A stretch of 64,000 bases of DNA from Parabacteroides sp. PF5-9 (GCF_029893105.1 NZ_JARXWG010000004.1:1-64000); one strand, 5' to 3'. Positions 24,851 through 34,207 are shown, counted from the stretch's first letter. Numbers and translations are program-made. The notes: a model not told the origin generated them from the sequence alone.

Positions 24851-24858
24851 TATCTTTG
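24851..24858 (+). promoter_or_regulatory. -7 element of the acidic lipoprotein gene at 24902
   Basis: TATCTTTG, an exact TAnnTTTG match, about 44 bp before the start codon. Confidence 0.6.
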
Positions 24859-24901
24859 CGTACCGTTTTTATTCAAATTATTTACTATTAAAATTCAAGT
24901 C

Positions 24902-25753
24902 ATGAAGAAAAATTTTAGAGTTTTATTAATGCTTTTAGCGATCATTCCTTTCTTTACAAATTGCTCCGATAAAGATGAAGATGAAGTACGAATTGGCGCC
25001 GCAACAATCACATTTGATAATCCGACAATGACTATTACCGACGGAGAGTTGCCAGGTGCTATCACCGGTTCTATTACAGCTCCTTCAGGTGCAGAGATCG
25101 AGTCGATCCTTGTGACATCTGTTTATGTCAAAGATAATCAAACAAACAGCGCAGAAATTGCGACTGAAAAAAAATTAACTGAAGTAAGCGGATCAAAAAA
25201 AGGAAAGTATACCTTCCATTTCGACCAAACGACTGCTGGTATCAAAGAATACATCAATGAATTACAGTCGATAAAAATCGTAGCTGTTGTCAAAAATGGC
25301 GATACAGCAAGTAAAGAGATGACATTTAAACATGAAATAACAGAGCCAGAACCAGAAGTTGAGTATCTGTCTGAAGCTGAAGATTTCGAATGGAAAAGAA
25401 TTGGTGGGGCTAATGCAACCGGATTGGAGCAATTTGGTTTGGCATGGACCTCTAATACGGCTACAGCGGCTATCATCAAAACAGACAACGAAACTAAGCT
25501 GGTTAAATTAAGTGCTGAAGACTGGAGTGAAATCGAAACAAAAGAACAACTGAAAGATGCCGTAGACAACGGGACGGATATCGAACAGTATTCTGGTGTC
25601 TCTGCTATTGATGCTTCAAAGACTTACGATGAAGTATTGGCTGTAGATGTAAAAGGTGAAGGTGTTTACTACCTGATCCATATCACGAAAAGTACTGTCG
25701 CATTAGAACTTTCAGGTACTACAATCACTATTACAGGAGAGTCTAAAAACTGA
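24902..25753 (+). CDS. Lipoprotein of unknown function
   Basis: 283 aa from the ATG at 24902 (MKKNFRVLLMLLAIIPFFTNC); the longer frame from 24845 crosses the promoter and is rejected. Lipobox FFTNC with Cys at about residue 21 and SDKDEDE directly after it, an acidic stretch typical of surface-exposed Bacteroidetes lipoproteins. The mature part is beta-rich and Thr/Ser-rich with two apparent sections: about 30-150 (ITFDNPTMTITDGELPGAI) and about 160-283 (SEAEDFEWKRIGGANATGL, GVYYLIHITKSTV). I do not recognise the family. It has its own promoter and terminator, so it is a single-gene unit. Confidence 0.75.
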   Translation: MKKNFRVLLMLLAIIPFFTNCSDKDEDEVRIGAATITFDNPTMTITDGELPGAITGSITAPSGAEIESILVTSVYVKDNQTNSAEIATEKKLTEVSGSKKGKYTFHFDQTTAGIKEYINELQSIKIVAVVKNGDTASKEMTFKHEITEPEPEVEYLSEAEDFEWKRIGGANATGLEQFGLAWTSNTATAAIIKTDNETKLVKLSAEDWSEIETKEQLKDAVDNGTDIEQYSGVSAIDASKTYDEVLAVDVKGEGVYYLIHITKSTVALELSGTTITITGESKN

Positions 25754-25776
25754 TTCCTGAACAATTAAGAACAGGC

Positions 25777-25812
25777 AAGAAGGCATCTTTAAACGGATGC
25801 CTTCTTTTTTTT
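25777..25812 (+). terminator. Terminator after the lipoprotein at 24902
   Basis: AAGAAGGCATC / GATGCCTTCTT perfect 11-bp stem followed by a T-run. Confidence 0.93.
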
Positions 25813-25889
25813 GACACTTATCTTAGAAACTGTTTTGAATTTTATCAAATAGTTTATTCTTACTTATTGTTGGGCTTCTTATTTTTTTC

Positions 25890-25934
25890 GTAACAAAATG
25901 GTTGGTATCTTGTAATTTCATGAAAATACTTTTG
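25890..25934 (+). promoter_or_regulatory. Candidate Pho box and promoter of the porin/TonB receptor operon
   Basis: Half-sites GTAACA (25890), GTTGG (25901) and GTAATTT (25912) repeat every 11 bp and end before the -7 box TACTTTTG (25927-25934). Spacing and bases match the pstS promoter at 31241-31296. There is no TTTG at -33, as expected of an activator-dependent promoter. PhoB-type regulators bind 11-bp direct repeats; binding here is inferred. Confidence 0.65.
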
Positions 25935-25959
25935 CATCGGAATCCTAAGAAAACGATGA

Positions 25960-27174
25960 ATGAAGAAAAGTATTATTGCAGTATTAAGTTGGCTATGTTT
26001 ATTAAGCCATGGAATCGCGCAAGAGCAACCTGAATCAATACAAAAGCTTCAACGGCTTAAAGTGTCCGGCTACATTCAAACCCAATATCAGAGGGGAGAA
26101 GAGCATGCATCGCTTAAAGTCGGATCGGCAAACGAAAATCTCAACGAATCATTTAACCGTATCGGTATTCGTCGTGGGCGCATCAAATTTGTTTATGAAA
26201 AAGGCATTACCTCTGGCGTTTTTCAGTTAGATCTAACAGAAAAAGGTCTCGGGTTCAAAGATGTTTATCTGAATATTAAGGATCCCTGGTTGAAGTCAAA
26301 TTCACTCAAAGCTGGAGTCTTCGATCGTCCGTTCGGATATGAGATCGGTTATTCTTCTTCGCGCCGCGAATCGCCCGAACGTTCTACGATCTTTCAAACG
26401 CTTTTCCCTGATGAACGTGACTTGGGAGCGATGATCGCACTACAAGCGGGGAAAGATTCTCCATTAAACTTCATCAAGCTGGAAGCCGGATTATTTGCCG
26501 GAAACGGAATTAAACAGGAAATCGATAGCCGAAAAGATTTTATCGGGCACTTATCTGCCGATAAAAAGTGGAATAATCTGCAATTGAGCGGCGGCCTGTC
26601 TTACTATAACGGAAGTGTGTATCAGGGAACGGAGAATGTTTATTCCATGAACGGAAATTCCTTTATTCTTATTAATAGTGCCGATAATGTAGGGAAATTT
26701 GCTAAACGCGAATATATAGGCTTTGACCTGCAGTTTGATATAGAAAGTATATGGGGCATAACAGCAATAAGAACCGAATATCTTTTTGGCACACAACCCG
26801 GCAAAGATTCAGGAAGTAAAAGCCCTAATAGTTCTTCATTACCCAGATATGATACTTATATCCGTGATTTTGCCGGTGGGTATGTGATACTCATACAAGA
26901 CTTAGGCAGACTGCCATTTACCGCAGTTTTGAAATACGATTGGTATGATCCCAACACAAAAATAGTAGACCATGAAATCGGACTTAACCATACGACAAAA
27001 GGTGATATCGCACAGAATACGCTTGGACTTGGGATGCTTTGGAATATAAATGCAAACCTTCGTTTACAGGCATACTATGAAATAAATAAAAATGAAAAAA
27101 CGAAAAACATTTCAGGTTATGAAAAGGATCGAAAAGACGATGTGTTCACACTTAGGTTACAGTATAAATTTTAA
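25960..27174 (+). CDS. Phosphate-selective porin O/P-like outer-membrane protein
   Basis: 404 aa. Signal peptide MKKSIIAVLSWLCLLSHGIAQ, a short linker, then a 16-strand-type barrel starting LKVSGYIQTQYQRG and ending in Phe (FTLRLQYKF). Segments such as IRRGRIKFVYEKG, LKAGVFDRPFGYEIGYSSS and VLKYDWYDPNTKI are typical of the OprP/OprO family of anion porins. It is the first gene of a predicted Pho-controlled operon and its end overlaps the TonB receptor gene. It probably lets phosphate or polyphosphate cross the outer membrane. Confidence 0.87.
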   Translation: MKKSIIAVLSWLCLLSHGIAQEQPESIQKLQRLKVSGYIQTQYQRGEEHASLKVGSANENLNESFNRIGIRRGRIKFVYEKGITSGVFQLDLTEKGLGFKDVYLNIKDPWLKSNSLKAGVFDRPFGYEIGYSSSRRESPERSTIFQTLFPDERDLGAMIALQAGKDSPLNFIKLEAGLFAGNGIKQEIDSRKDFIGHLSADKKWNNLQLSGGLSYYNGSVYQGTENVYSMNGNSFILINSADNVGKFAKREYIGFDLQFDIESIWGITAIRTEYLFGTQPGKDSGSKSPNSSSLPRYDTYIRDFAGGYVILIQDLGRLPFTAVLKYDWYDPNTKIVDHEIGLNHTTKGDIAQNTLGLGMLWNINANLRLQAYYEINKNEKTKNISGYEKDRKDDVFTLRLQYKF

Positions 27175-29890
27175 GAAGACCCTTCTTTTATTATTCATTT
27201 TTCTATTCGCTTCTCAGAATGTTCTTTGGGCTCAAAATGGGATCTTGCAAGGAAAAACCATTGATGCACGAACACAGGAGACACTGATAGGGGTAACTGT
27301 GATGATAAAGGAAATTCCCAATAAAGGGACTACCAGCGACTTAGACGGAAATTATAATATGTCTTTGCCGGTGGGAGTATATACGGTGGTCGCTTCTTAT
27401 ATTTCGTATGCAACAATAGAAGTTACAAAAGTCGAAATTAAGGAAGGTGTTCCCGCCATACTTGATATAGATATGAAAGAGTCGGCGCAGGAACTTCAGG
27501 AGGTTATGGTTGTCGCACGAAAAGATATGGAAGCGGAGAAGACATTAATGGTAGAACGCCAGCAGGCAACTGTAGCCGTCGAAAATCTGGGTGCCAAGGA
27601 GATGTCTGTCAAAGGACTCTCCACAGTCGCTGATGGGATAAAAAAAGTAACAGGAATATCTATGGAAGGTAACAGCAAAGTCTATGTCCGAGGACTGGGC
27701 GACCGATACAGTATGACCTCACTCAATGGATTTCCTATTGCATCGCCCAATCCGGATAATAAACTGATTCCACTGACTTTATTCCCTACTTCAATCGTCA
27801 AGAATATATCCGTCAGTAAAGTATATCAGGCTTCTGTATCCGGTGACTATTCGGGTGCACATATCAATGTAGATACTAAAGAAAATATTGGTAAAGATTA
27901 TTTTACATTCAGTATTTCGGCTGGAGGAAAGACAAATACTCTGTTCACTGATTTCTATTCCTCCGATAAAACAGGGGCAAGCATTCCGTTTTTAGGAATA
28001 AGCAATGGGCTCAGTTTAGACAGAAACATAAAAAATATGACTGCCGATGAATTTGAGAATTGGCAACGCACGAACAATCCTTTTCAGACCGGTTTTTCTA
28101 TCGACAAAGGTAAGATCTATCCTTCCCTTGGATTGGATTTGGGTATAGGCAAAACATGGAATATTAGGAATCAGAAACTGAGTCTATTGCTAGCTGTAGG
28201 TTTCAAGAATGATTATACCTGGTATAAAGACGCTTATATCTCTACTGTCAACGCTCAGGGAATTATCCGTGATCAATACGACTACAATAAATATACGTAT
28301 GAAACAACAACAACCCTATTAGGACAAATCGGGTATACACTCCGAAGAACTGACCGTTTATCTTATAACATTATGCTCATTAACAATACGGAAGACAGCT
28401 ATACGCGTCGGGAAGGAACCGATGCGGAAGGGATTGATCTGGTTGGAAGCAATAGTGTGTATCATGCTTATTTTCTTTTTAATAACCAATTGACGGGGAA
28501 GCATGAACTGCTTCGCGATAAATTGTTTACCGACTGGCAGACATCCTATGGACATACCACAAGCCAGGAACCGGATCGCCGCCAGGTGATGTTCACTCGC
28601 AACGAGAACGGTTCTCTTTCTCTTTTCAAACTTAATCAGCAGGAAACGATGCGTTACTTTGGTGAGTTGTCTGAAGACGAGTGGAATGCAGACTTGAAAC
28701 TGAAATACATGTTACCGGGTAGCGAAAAACGTCCCAATTTTGTACGTGTGGGTGCTGCCATACGAAATAAATCACGTGACTTCTATTCTACCAACTTCTA
28801 TTACAATCTGAAAAATATCTCTCCCCAGATAAAAGACATATATGATACGGACAGTTATCTTAATTACGAGAATATCTCCAACGCAATGATAACCGTCAGC
28901 AAAAACTCTCTGCCGCGGAATAAATATTATGCGGGATCGGATGTCTATGCCGCTTTTGTTGATATGGAATATTATCCGGTTTCGAAGCTGCTGGTTTCTT
29001 TGGGTTTGCGTTATGAACACTTCAATCAGTGGGTCAGGTACTGGACAGATGCAGCCGAAGAGAAACGGGCAGAACTGACAACAAATGATTTATTCCCTGC
29101 ATTGAACCTCAAATATAATATCAGGCCAAACAGCAATTTTCGTGTAGGAGCTTCCCGCACGGTTACCCGTCCCTCTTTTCTTGAAATGGCTCCTTTCGAA
29201 TATAAGGAATCATACGGTGGGGCAGCTATCCGGGGATATGAAGAGATAAAAAACGGATATAACTATAATTTCGATCTCCGGTATGAACTTTTTCACGGAT
29301 TCGGTGATATGTATTCTTTGGGCGTTTACTACAAACACCTTGAAACACCCATTGAGCGCGTTCAGCAATACTCCGGTTCACTCATTCAAAGTTTCCGGAA
29401 TGTGGATAAAGGAACGGTGTTCGGGGCTGAGATGGAAGTGCGTAAGCAGTTGACAAAGAATCTGAAAGTCGATTTTAATGCTTCTTACATTTATACTCAG
29501 ATTTCTTTACCTGAAAAGGGACTGTATACAGATAAAACAAGACAATTGCAGGGAGCTTCGCCCTATTTATTGAATCTCGATCTGAATTATTCACCCAAAT
29601 TCAGTGAAGACCGGACATTGTCTCTTTCCGGTATTTACAACTTGCAAGGTTCTCGCATCAGTTCGGTGGGCATCAACGGGGTGAGTAACGTAATGGAAGA
29701 AACAGTACATTCTCTCGATTTTGTTGCTTCTTATCATTTTTCCGATGGGATGAAATTGCAATTACAAGCGAAGAATCTATTGAATCCGGAACACAAATTT
29801 ACACAAAAGATAAAAGATGGTAAAAAAGAAACGATAGAGTATTACCGTAAAGGAATAGATGTCGGTATCAGCTTTTCCATCGATTTTTAA
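27140..29890 (+). CDS. TonB-dependent receptor of the phosphate locus
   Basis: An outer-membrane active importer of about 916 aa. The start is uncertain: ATGs at 27092, 27119 and 27140 all overlap the porin gene. The last is preferred because it is closest to the hydrophobic signal (KKTLLLLFIFLFASQNVLWAQ). Order: carboxypeptidase-regulatory-like domain (about 35-115 of the mature chain; GVTVMIKEIPNKGTTSDLDG), TonB-box region (LQEVMVVARKD), plug (IKKVTGISMEGNSKVYVRG, GLGDRYSMTSLNGFPIASP), then barrel to the C-terminal Phe. It lacks the usual SusC signature and SusD partner; a lipoprotein follows instead. Sitting between an OprP-like porin and pstS under a candidate Pho box suggests uptake of phosphate or an organophosphate. 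Confidence 0.88.
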   Translation: MCSHLGYSINFKKTLLLLFIFLFASQNVLWAQNGILQGKTIDARTQETLIGVTVMIKEIPNKGTTSDLDGNYNMSLPVGVYTVVASYISYATIEVTKVEIKEGVPAILDIDMKESAQELQEVMVVARKDMEAEKTLMVERQQATVAVENLGAKEMSVKGLSTVADGIKKVTGISMEGNSKVYVRGLGDRYSMTSLNGFPIASPNPDNKLIPLTLFPTSIVKNISVSKVYQASVSGDYSGAHINVDTKENIGKDYFTFSISAGGKTNTLFTDFYSSDKTGASIPFLGISNGLSLDRNIKNMTADEFENWQRTNNPFQTGFSIDKGKIYPSLGLDLGIGKTWNIRNQKLSLLLAVGFKNDYTWYKDAYISTVNAQGIIRDQYDYNKYTYETTTTLLGQIGYTLRRTDRLSYNIMLINNTEDSYTRREGTDAEGIDLVGSNSVYHAYFLFNNQLTGKHELLRDKLFTDWQTSYGHTTSQEPDRRQVMFTRNENGSLSLFKLNQQETMRYFGELSEDEWNADLKLKYMLPGSEKRPNFVRVGAAIRNKSRDFYSTNFYYNLKNISPQIKDIYDTDSYLNYENISNAMITVSKNSLPRNKYYAGSDVYAAFVDMEYYPVSKLLVSLGLRYEHFNQWVRYWTDAAEEKRAELTTNDLFPALNLKYNIRPNSNFRVGASRTVTRPSFLEMAPFEYKESYGGAAIRGYEEIKNGYNYNFDLRYELFHGFGDMYSLGVYYKHLETPIERVQQYSGSLIQSFRNVDKGTVFGAEMEVRKQLTKNLKVDFNASYIYTQISLPEKGLYTDKTRQLQGASPYLLNLDLNYSPKFSEDRTLSLSGIYNLQGSRISSVGINGVSNVMEETVHSLDFVASYHFSDGMKLQLQAKNLLNPEHKFTQKIKDGKKETIEYYRKGIDVGISFSIDF

Positions 29891-29919
29891 TAATAGAAAA
29901 AAATCCATTTTTAAAGAGT

Positions 29920-31170
29920 ATGATTATGAACAAGTATTTTAAGAGAATCAGTTATGCACTGATTATGACAAGTATGTTGAATGTGTTTGCCGCTTGCGAT
30001 GATGACAATGAATCGGACGATATAACCGATCCGCAAGAATTCATGTTGAAAGGTGAACTAACTAGTGAGAAAATCTTGAAAAGCGGTAAGACCTATGAAC
30101 TTATTGGTGGTTATCAGGTAAAAGCCGGTGGTGATCTTATCATCGAACCGGGTGTAACGATTAATGCAACCCGCAGTATCGACGGACAACCCGATTACAT
30201 CATCATTGAACAAGGTGGGAAAATACACGCTGAAGGGACAAAAGAAAAACCGATTGTAATGACATCTACCCGCCAACAATCTGGCTCGTGGGGAGGTGTT
30301 CATATTTGTGGTAATGCTCCGATTAATCTCTCAGGAGGAACTGGTAAATCCGAAATCGGAGATGCAACCTTTGGAGGTGCAAACCCAACCGATAACTCCG
30401 GTATCATGCGTTATGTTCGTTTGGAATATACCGGTTTTGCATTTAGTGAAACCAAAGAGTCCAACGGATTGACCATGTATGGAGTCGGAAGTGGTACGAA
30501 CATCGAGTATGTTCAAGTATATAAAGGATCCGACGATGGTTTCGAATGGTTTGGAGGAACTGTAAACGGAAAATACTTGGTTTCTACCCACAGTGAAGAC
30601 GATTCTTTTGACTGGACAGACGGCTGGGTAGGGAAAGGACAATTCTGGGTTGCTATACAAGATCAGACTGCTCCGGGAGAAGATGGTACGGCAAATGGCG
30701 ACTGCCTGATAGAAGCAGACAATCGTGAAGATAATTTTGGAAATACACCCCAATCATGTCCTACACTCGCAAACCTGACATTGGTGGGCAACAACGACAG
30801 CAATAAGCAAAAAAGAGGTATCCGTCTGCGTGCCGGAACTGCCGTAAATATCTATAATACGTTAGTTGTTGGCAAACCAAGCCCCGTAACTGTGGCCACA
30901 GCCGAAACCGAACAAAGTTTCCTGAACGGAACTTCTTCTATAGAATATCTATGGACCAACAAGACATTTTCTTATGAAAGCATATCCGACCTGGCATTAG
31001 ATAGCAAAACAGGAAATGGTATCAATCAAACGATCAATTTCTCCAGTGGCTATCTAGGAACGGTAGAAGGTGGAAAAGATTTATCGGCCGACAAATTCTT
31101 TACCAAAGCGGAATATAAAGGAGCCGTTCCGGCAAATAATGACTGGACTGCGGGTTGGACAAGAAAATAA
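29920..31170 (+). CDS. Surface lipoprotein partner of the phosphate-locus TonB receptor
   Basis: 416 aa (or 414 from the ATG at 29926). Lipobox NVFAAC followed by DDDNESDD, a strong acidic surface-export signal. The mature part looks like a right-handed beta-helix: an Ile/Val-rich rung pattern (GDLIIEPGVTINATRSIDG, YIIIEQGGKIHAEGTKEKP, VMTSTRQQSGSWGGVHICG) and later DGFEWFGGTVNGKYLVS and DSFDWTDGWVGKG. Relatives are usually annotated as hypothetical lipoproteins. It lies 29 bp after the TonB receptor gene and before the pstS promoter, so it is probably the receptor's extracellular binding partner. No catalytic motif is evident. Confidence 0.78.
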   Translation: MIMNKYFKRISYALIMTSMLNVFAACDDDNESDDITDPQEFMLKGELTSEKILKSGKTYELIGGYQVKAGGDLIIEPGVTINATRSIDGQPDYIIIEQGGKIHAEGTKEKPIVMTSTRQQSGSWGGVHICGNAPINLSGGTGKSEIGDATFGGANPTDNSGIMRYVRLEYTGFAFSETKESNGLTMYGVGSGTNIEYVQVYKGSDDGFEWFGGTVNGKYLVSTHSEDDSFDWTDGWVGKGQFWVAIQDQTAPGEDGTANGDCLIEADNREDNFGNTPQSCPTLANLTLVGNNDSNKQKRGIRLRAGTAVNIYNTLVVGKPSPVTVATAETEQSFLNGTSSIEYLWTNKTFSYESISDLALDSKTGNGINQTINFSSGYLGTVEGGKDLSADKFFTKAEYKGAVPANNDWTAGWTRK

Positions 31171-31187
31171 ACAGTAGAATCTAATAT

Positions 31188-31234
31188 GCTTTCATCATGT
31201 TGCTTCATATCGTATAGGGAGCACATGATGAAGC
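31188..31234 (+). terminator. Hairpin between the lipoprotein gene and pstS
   Basis: GCTTTCATCATGTTGC / GCACATGATGAAGC stem with a one-base bulge and 17-nt loop. No strong T-run follows, so termination is uncertain; it may only attenuate read-through into pstS. Confidence 0.5.
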
Positions 31235-31240
31235 AAAATC

Positions 31241-31296
31241 TTAACAGAATCGTAACAATATAGTCGGTTGCCCGTAATTTTACCACCATACATTTG
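31241..31296 (+). promoter_or_regulatory. Candidate Pho box and promoter of pstS
   Basis: Four half-sites in exact 11-bp steps: TTAACA (31241), GTAACA (31252), GTCGG (31263) and GTAATTT (31274), then -7 box TACATTTG (31289-31296). A TTG at 31268-31270 gives an 18-bp spacer. Three half-sites have the same positions relative to -7 as in the porin promoter at 25890-25934. Confidence 0.7.
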
Positions 31297-31328
31297 TTGT
31301 GTAATTCATTAGAAATCAAACTAGAAAA

Positions 31329-32144
31329 ATGAAAAAGATAATTTTAACAACAGTTATTTTAATCGCTGCTTTATTCAGCGCGCAAGCGCAACGTATCAAA
31401 GGCTCTGACACTATGCTCCCCTTGTCGCAAAAAGCAGCTGAAGAGTTCATGAAAGTAATGCCGTCTTATGCGGTTACCGTAACCGGTGGCGGAAGCGGTG
31501 TCGGTATAACTGCTCTACTTGAAGGCACAACAGAGTTGGCTCAACTCTCCCGAAAAATCAAATTCGATGAAAAAAATAAACTGAAAGGAAAAGGGAAAAC
31601 AGTAAAAGAAGTCATTGCCGCTTATGATGCGCTGGCTATAGTCGTACACCCCTCTAACAAAGTAACCAACCTCACCCGTGAACAATTGGAAAGCATATTT
31701 ACCGGAAAAATTAAGAATTGGAAAGAAGTCGGAGGTGCTGATATGCCTATTGTCTCCTATTCTCGTGAAACCTCTTCCGGGACATATGAATTTTTCAAGG
31801 AAAGCGTGTTAAAAAAGAAGAACTACATGACCGGTATTATGAGTATGCTCGCAACGGGAGCCATTATCCAGTCAATAAGCCAGACGAAAGGCGCTATCGG
31901 TTATGTTGGATTGGCCTACCTGAATAAAGATGTGAAAGCAATTCATGTATCGTATGATGGAGGTAAAACATATATTGCACCAACAGTTGCTAATGCAAAG
32001 AACGAAACTTATCCGATTGTTCGCCCTTTGTACTACTATTACGATACAGCAACAGAAGGTAGAGTAAAACCTTTTATTGATTTTATACTATCCAGTAAAG
32101 GACAGAACATTGTTTCCGAAATAGGATTTATTACCGTAAAATGA
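31329..32144 (+). CDS. pstS: Phosphate ABC transporter substrate-binding protein
   Basis: A 271-aa periplasmic phosphate-binding protein. Signal peptide MKKIILTTVILIAALFSAQAQ, then IKGSDTMLPLSQKAAEEF, the phosphate-contacting GGGSGVGITALLEGT and SRETSSGTYEFF segments, and KGAIGYVGLAYL. It belongs to the short PstS form with no lipobox. Residues 114-136 (NLTREQLESIFTGKIKNW...) resemble a segment found inside the PstC encoded next. Its stop overlaps the pstC start (ATGA). Confidence 0.95.
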   Translation: MKKIILTTVILIAALFSAQAQRIKGSDTMLPLSQKAAEEFMKVMPSYAVTVTGGGSGVGITALLEGTTELAQLSRKIKFDEKNKLKGKGKTVKEVIAAYDALAIVVHPSNKVTNLTREQLESIFTGKIKNWKEVGGADMPIVSYSRETSSGTYEFFKESVLKKKNYMTGIMSMLATGAIIQSISQTKGAIGYVGLAYLNKDVKAIHVSYDGGKTYIAPTVANAKNETYPIVRPLYYYYDTATEGRVKPFIDFILSSKGQNIVSEIGFITVK

Positions 32145-33349
32145 AGCAGTTCAGACTTCTCATAGAGTGCATGGTGAAGGTAATGCTTACCTTTAGTGGA
32201 AGCATTACCAGCCTTGCTATTTTACTTATTATTATCTTTTTGTTCAAAGAAGGTTTGGGTTTATTTCATAGTCCTTCTGTGGAAAAAGGATATGTCCTTT
32301 GTGTTCAAGCATCCAATCCTATTGAAATACTGATTCCCGAACAAATCAAGAAAATATTCGATGGTGAAATAACAACATGGAATGAAGTGGGAGGCAGCGA
32401 AAAGGAAATCTCAGTATTTCGTTTCGATGATATATTTTCTATGTATCCGGAAGAAGAGTTCGGGAAAGATTATGAACTTCTTCCTGAAAAATTAGGCGAA
32501 GTCATTGCCCAAAATCCGGATATCATTGCTTATATACCGGAACAATATCTACCGATGGGAAACACTGCGGTTAAAATATTAATACCGGGAAATATCCGTA
32601 TGACCGATTTTTTCAAAGGCAAGGAATGGTTGCCGACAGCTACGCCTTCTCCTCTATTTGGTGTATGCCCCCTTATTATGGGTACATTATGGGTGAGTTT
32701 CTTTGCAATACTGATTGCATTACCTTTAGGACTGGGGGTTGCTATCTATTTATCGGAACTGGCAGGAACACGTATGCGCAAATTACTTAAACCCACCATT
32801 GAACTATTGGCAGGGATTCCGTCGGTGGTATATGGATTCTTCGGATTGGTTGTATTGGTTCCCCTTATTCAGAAAACACTTCATCTTCCTGTAGGAGAAA
32901 CGGCTTTTGCCGGTAGTCTGATACTGGCTATTATGGCATTACCAACGATCATTACCATTGCCGAAGATGCTATGAGACGAACGCCTAGAGCAATGCGCGA
33001 ATCTAGTTTGGCACTGGGAGCTACCCATTGGCAAACGATATACAGGGTTATTGTTCCTTATGCTTCTTCCGGAATTATGGCAGCAGTAGTGTTGGGTATA
33101 GGAAGAGCTATTGGAGAAACAATGGCAGTATTGATGGTTACCGGAAATGCAGCTGTGATACCTCATTCCCTTTTTCAGCCTGTGAGAACCATTCCGGCAA
33201 CTATTGCCGCCGAATTGGGCGAAGCACCAGCTGGTGGGGCACATTATCAATCATTATTCCTATTGGGATGTATTCTGTTCGTCATAACGATGCTCATCAG
33301 CGCATCGGCAGAAATTATTTCAAAGCGTCAACATAATAAAGGAATCTGA
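32141..33349 (+). CDS. pstC: Phosphate ABC transporter permease PstC with PstS-like insertion
   Basis: 402 aa, longer than the roughly 300 usual for PstC. The first membrane span (about 18-38) is followed by an extra periplasmic segment (about 48-160) before the permease core (about 172-395: MGTLWVSFFAILIALPLGLG, PSVVYGFFGLVV, the ABC loop RRTPRAMRESSLALGATHWQT, IGRAIGETMAV). The insertion contains IPEQIKKIFDGEITTWNEVG (65-84) and NPDIIAYIPEQYLP, which mirror LTREQLESIFTGKIKNWKEV and GAIGYVGLAYL of PstS. It looks like a binding-protein fragment fused into the first periplasmic loop. ATGA overlap with pstS and 2-bp gap to pstA indicate one operon. Confidence 0.93.
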   Translation: MKQFRLLIECMVKVMLTFSGSITSLAILLIIIFLFKEGLGLFHSPSVEKGYVLCVQASNPIEILIPEQIKKIFDGEITTWNEVGGSEKEISVFRFDDIFSMYPEEEFGKDYELLPEKLGEVIAQNPDIIAYIPEQYLPMGNTAVKILIPGNIRMTDFFKGKEWLPTATPSPLFGVCPLIMGTLWVSFFAILIALPLGLGVAIYLSELAGTRMRKLLKPTIELLAGIPSVVYGFFGLVVLVPLIQKTLHLPVGETAFAGSLILAIMALPTIITIAEDAMRRTPRAMRESSLALGATHWQTIYRVIVPYASSGIMAAVVLGIGRAIGETMAVLMVTGNAAVIPHSLFQPVRTIPATIAAELGEAPAGGAHYQSLFLLGCILFVITMLISASAEIISKRQHNKGI

Positions 33350-33351
33350 TT

Positions 33352-34206
33352 ATGAACAAAAAGACGAAGCAAAAAATAGCATTTATTATTTTCCGTATAT
33401 TGGGATTGCTGGTTGTTATTATTCTTTTCTGGATACTCGGATTTATTTTATACAATGGTATTGGTGTTATTAACTGGGAATTTCTGACAACAGTTCCCAA
33501 AGAAGGAATGACAGCAGGTGGAATTTTTCCGGCTATCGTAGGGACTCTGTGTCTGATCGTCGGAAGCGTTATATTTGCTTTCCCTATTGGGGTGATGTCG
33601 GCCATTTTCATGAATGAATATGCCGGAAACGGCTGGATTGTTCGTTTTATCCGCATTATGACTAATAATCTGGGAAGTATTCCTTCTATTGTATTTGGTT
33701 TATTCGGTATGGTTTTGTTTGTAAATACACTGAAATTCGGAGATTCCATTCTGGCCGGTTCGTGTACACTCGGATTATTGGTTTTACCCCTGATCATTCG
33801 TACTACGGAAGAGGCATTGAAAGCCATACCCGACTCTTATCGGACAGGGAGTCTGGCTTTAGGAGCAAGCAAACTGCAAACAATCCATAGGGTGATATTA
33901 CCAATGGCCTTCCCCAATATCATAACCGGACTGATTCTTTCCATCGGCAGGGTTTCAGGAGAAACTGCACCAATCCTGTTTACGGTAGCTGCTTATTTTC
34001 TACCCAAACTCCCTAATAGTATATTCGATCAGGTAATGGCTTTACCATACCACCTATACGTGATTGCAACAAGCGGAACAGATATAGAGGCTTCCCGTCC
34101 GATTGCTTACGGAACCGCTTTAGTGTTGATAGCCATTGTTTTGTTAATGAATTTACTTGCTACGGCTCTGAGGAGGTATTTCGGACAAAAAGTAAAAACA
34201 AACTAA
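33352..34206 (+). CDS. pstA: Phosphate ABC transporter permease PstA
   Basis: 284 aa, six membrane spans, normal for the family. Diagnostic stretches: [43 protein letters not shown], the ABC-contact loop [19 protein letters not shown], and [13 protein letters not shown]. Forms the inner-membrane channel with PstC. Confidence 0.95.
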   Translation: MNKKTKQKIAFIIFRILGLLVVIILFWILGFILYNGIGVINWEFLTTVPKEGMTAGGIFPAIVGTLCLIVGSVIFAFPIGVMSAIFMNEYAGNGWIVRFIRIMTNNLGSIPSIVFGLFGMVLFVNTLKFGDSILAGSCTLGLLVLPLIIRTTEEALKAIPDSYRTGSLALGASKLQTIHRVILPMAFPNIITGLILSIGRVSGETAPILFTVAAYFLPKLPNSIFDQVMALPYHLYVIATSGTDIEASRPIAYGTALVLIAIVLLMNLLATALRRYFGQKVKTN

Positions 34207-34207
34207 T

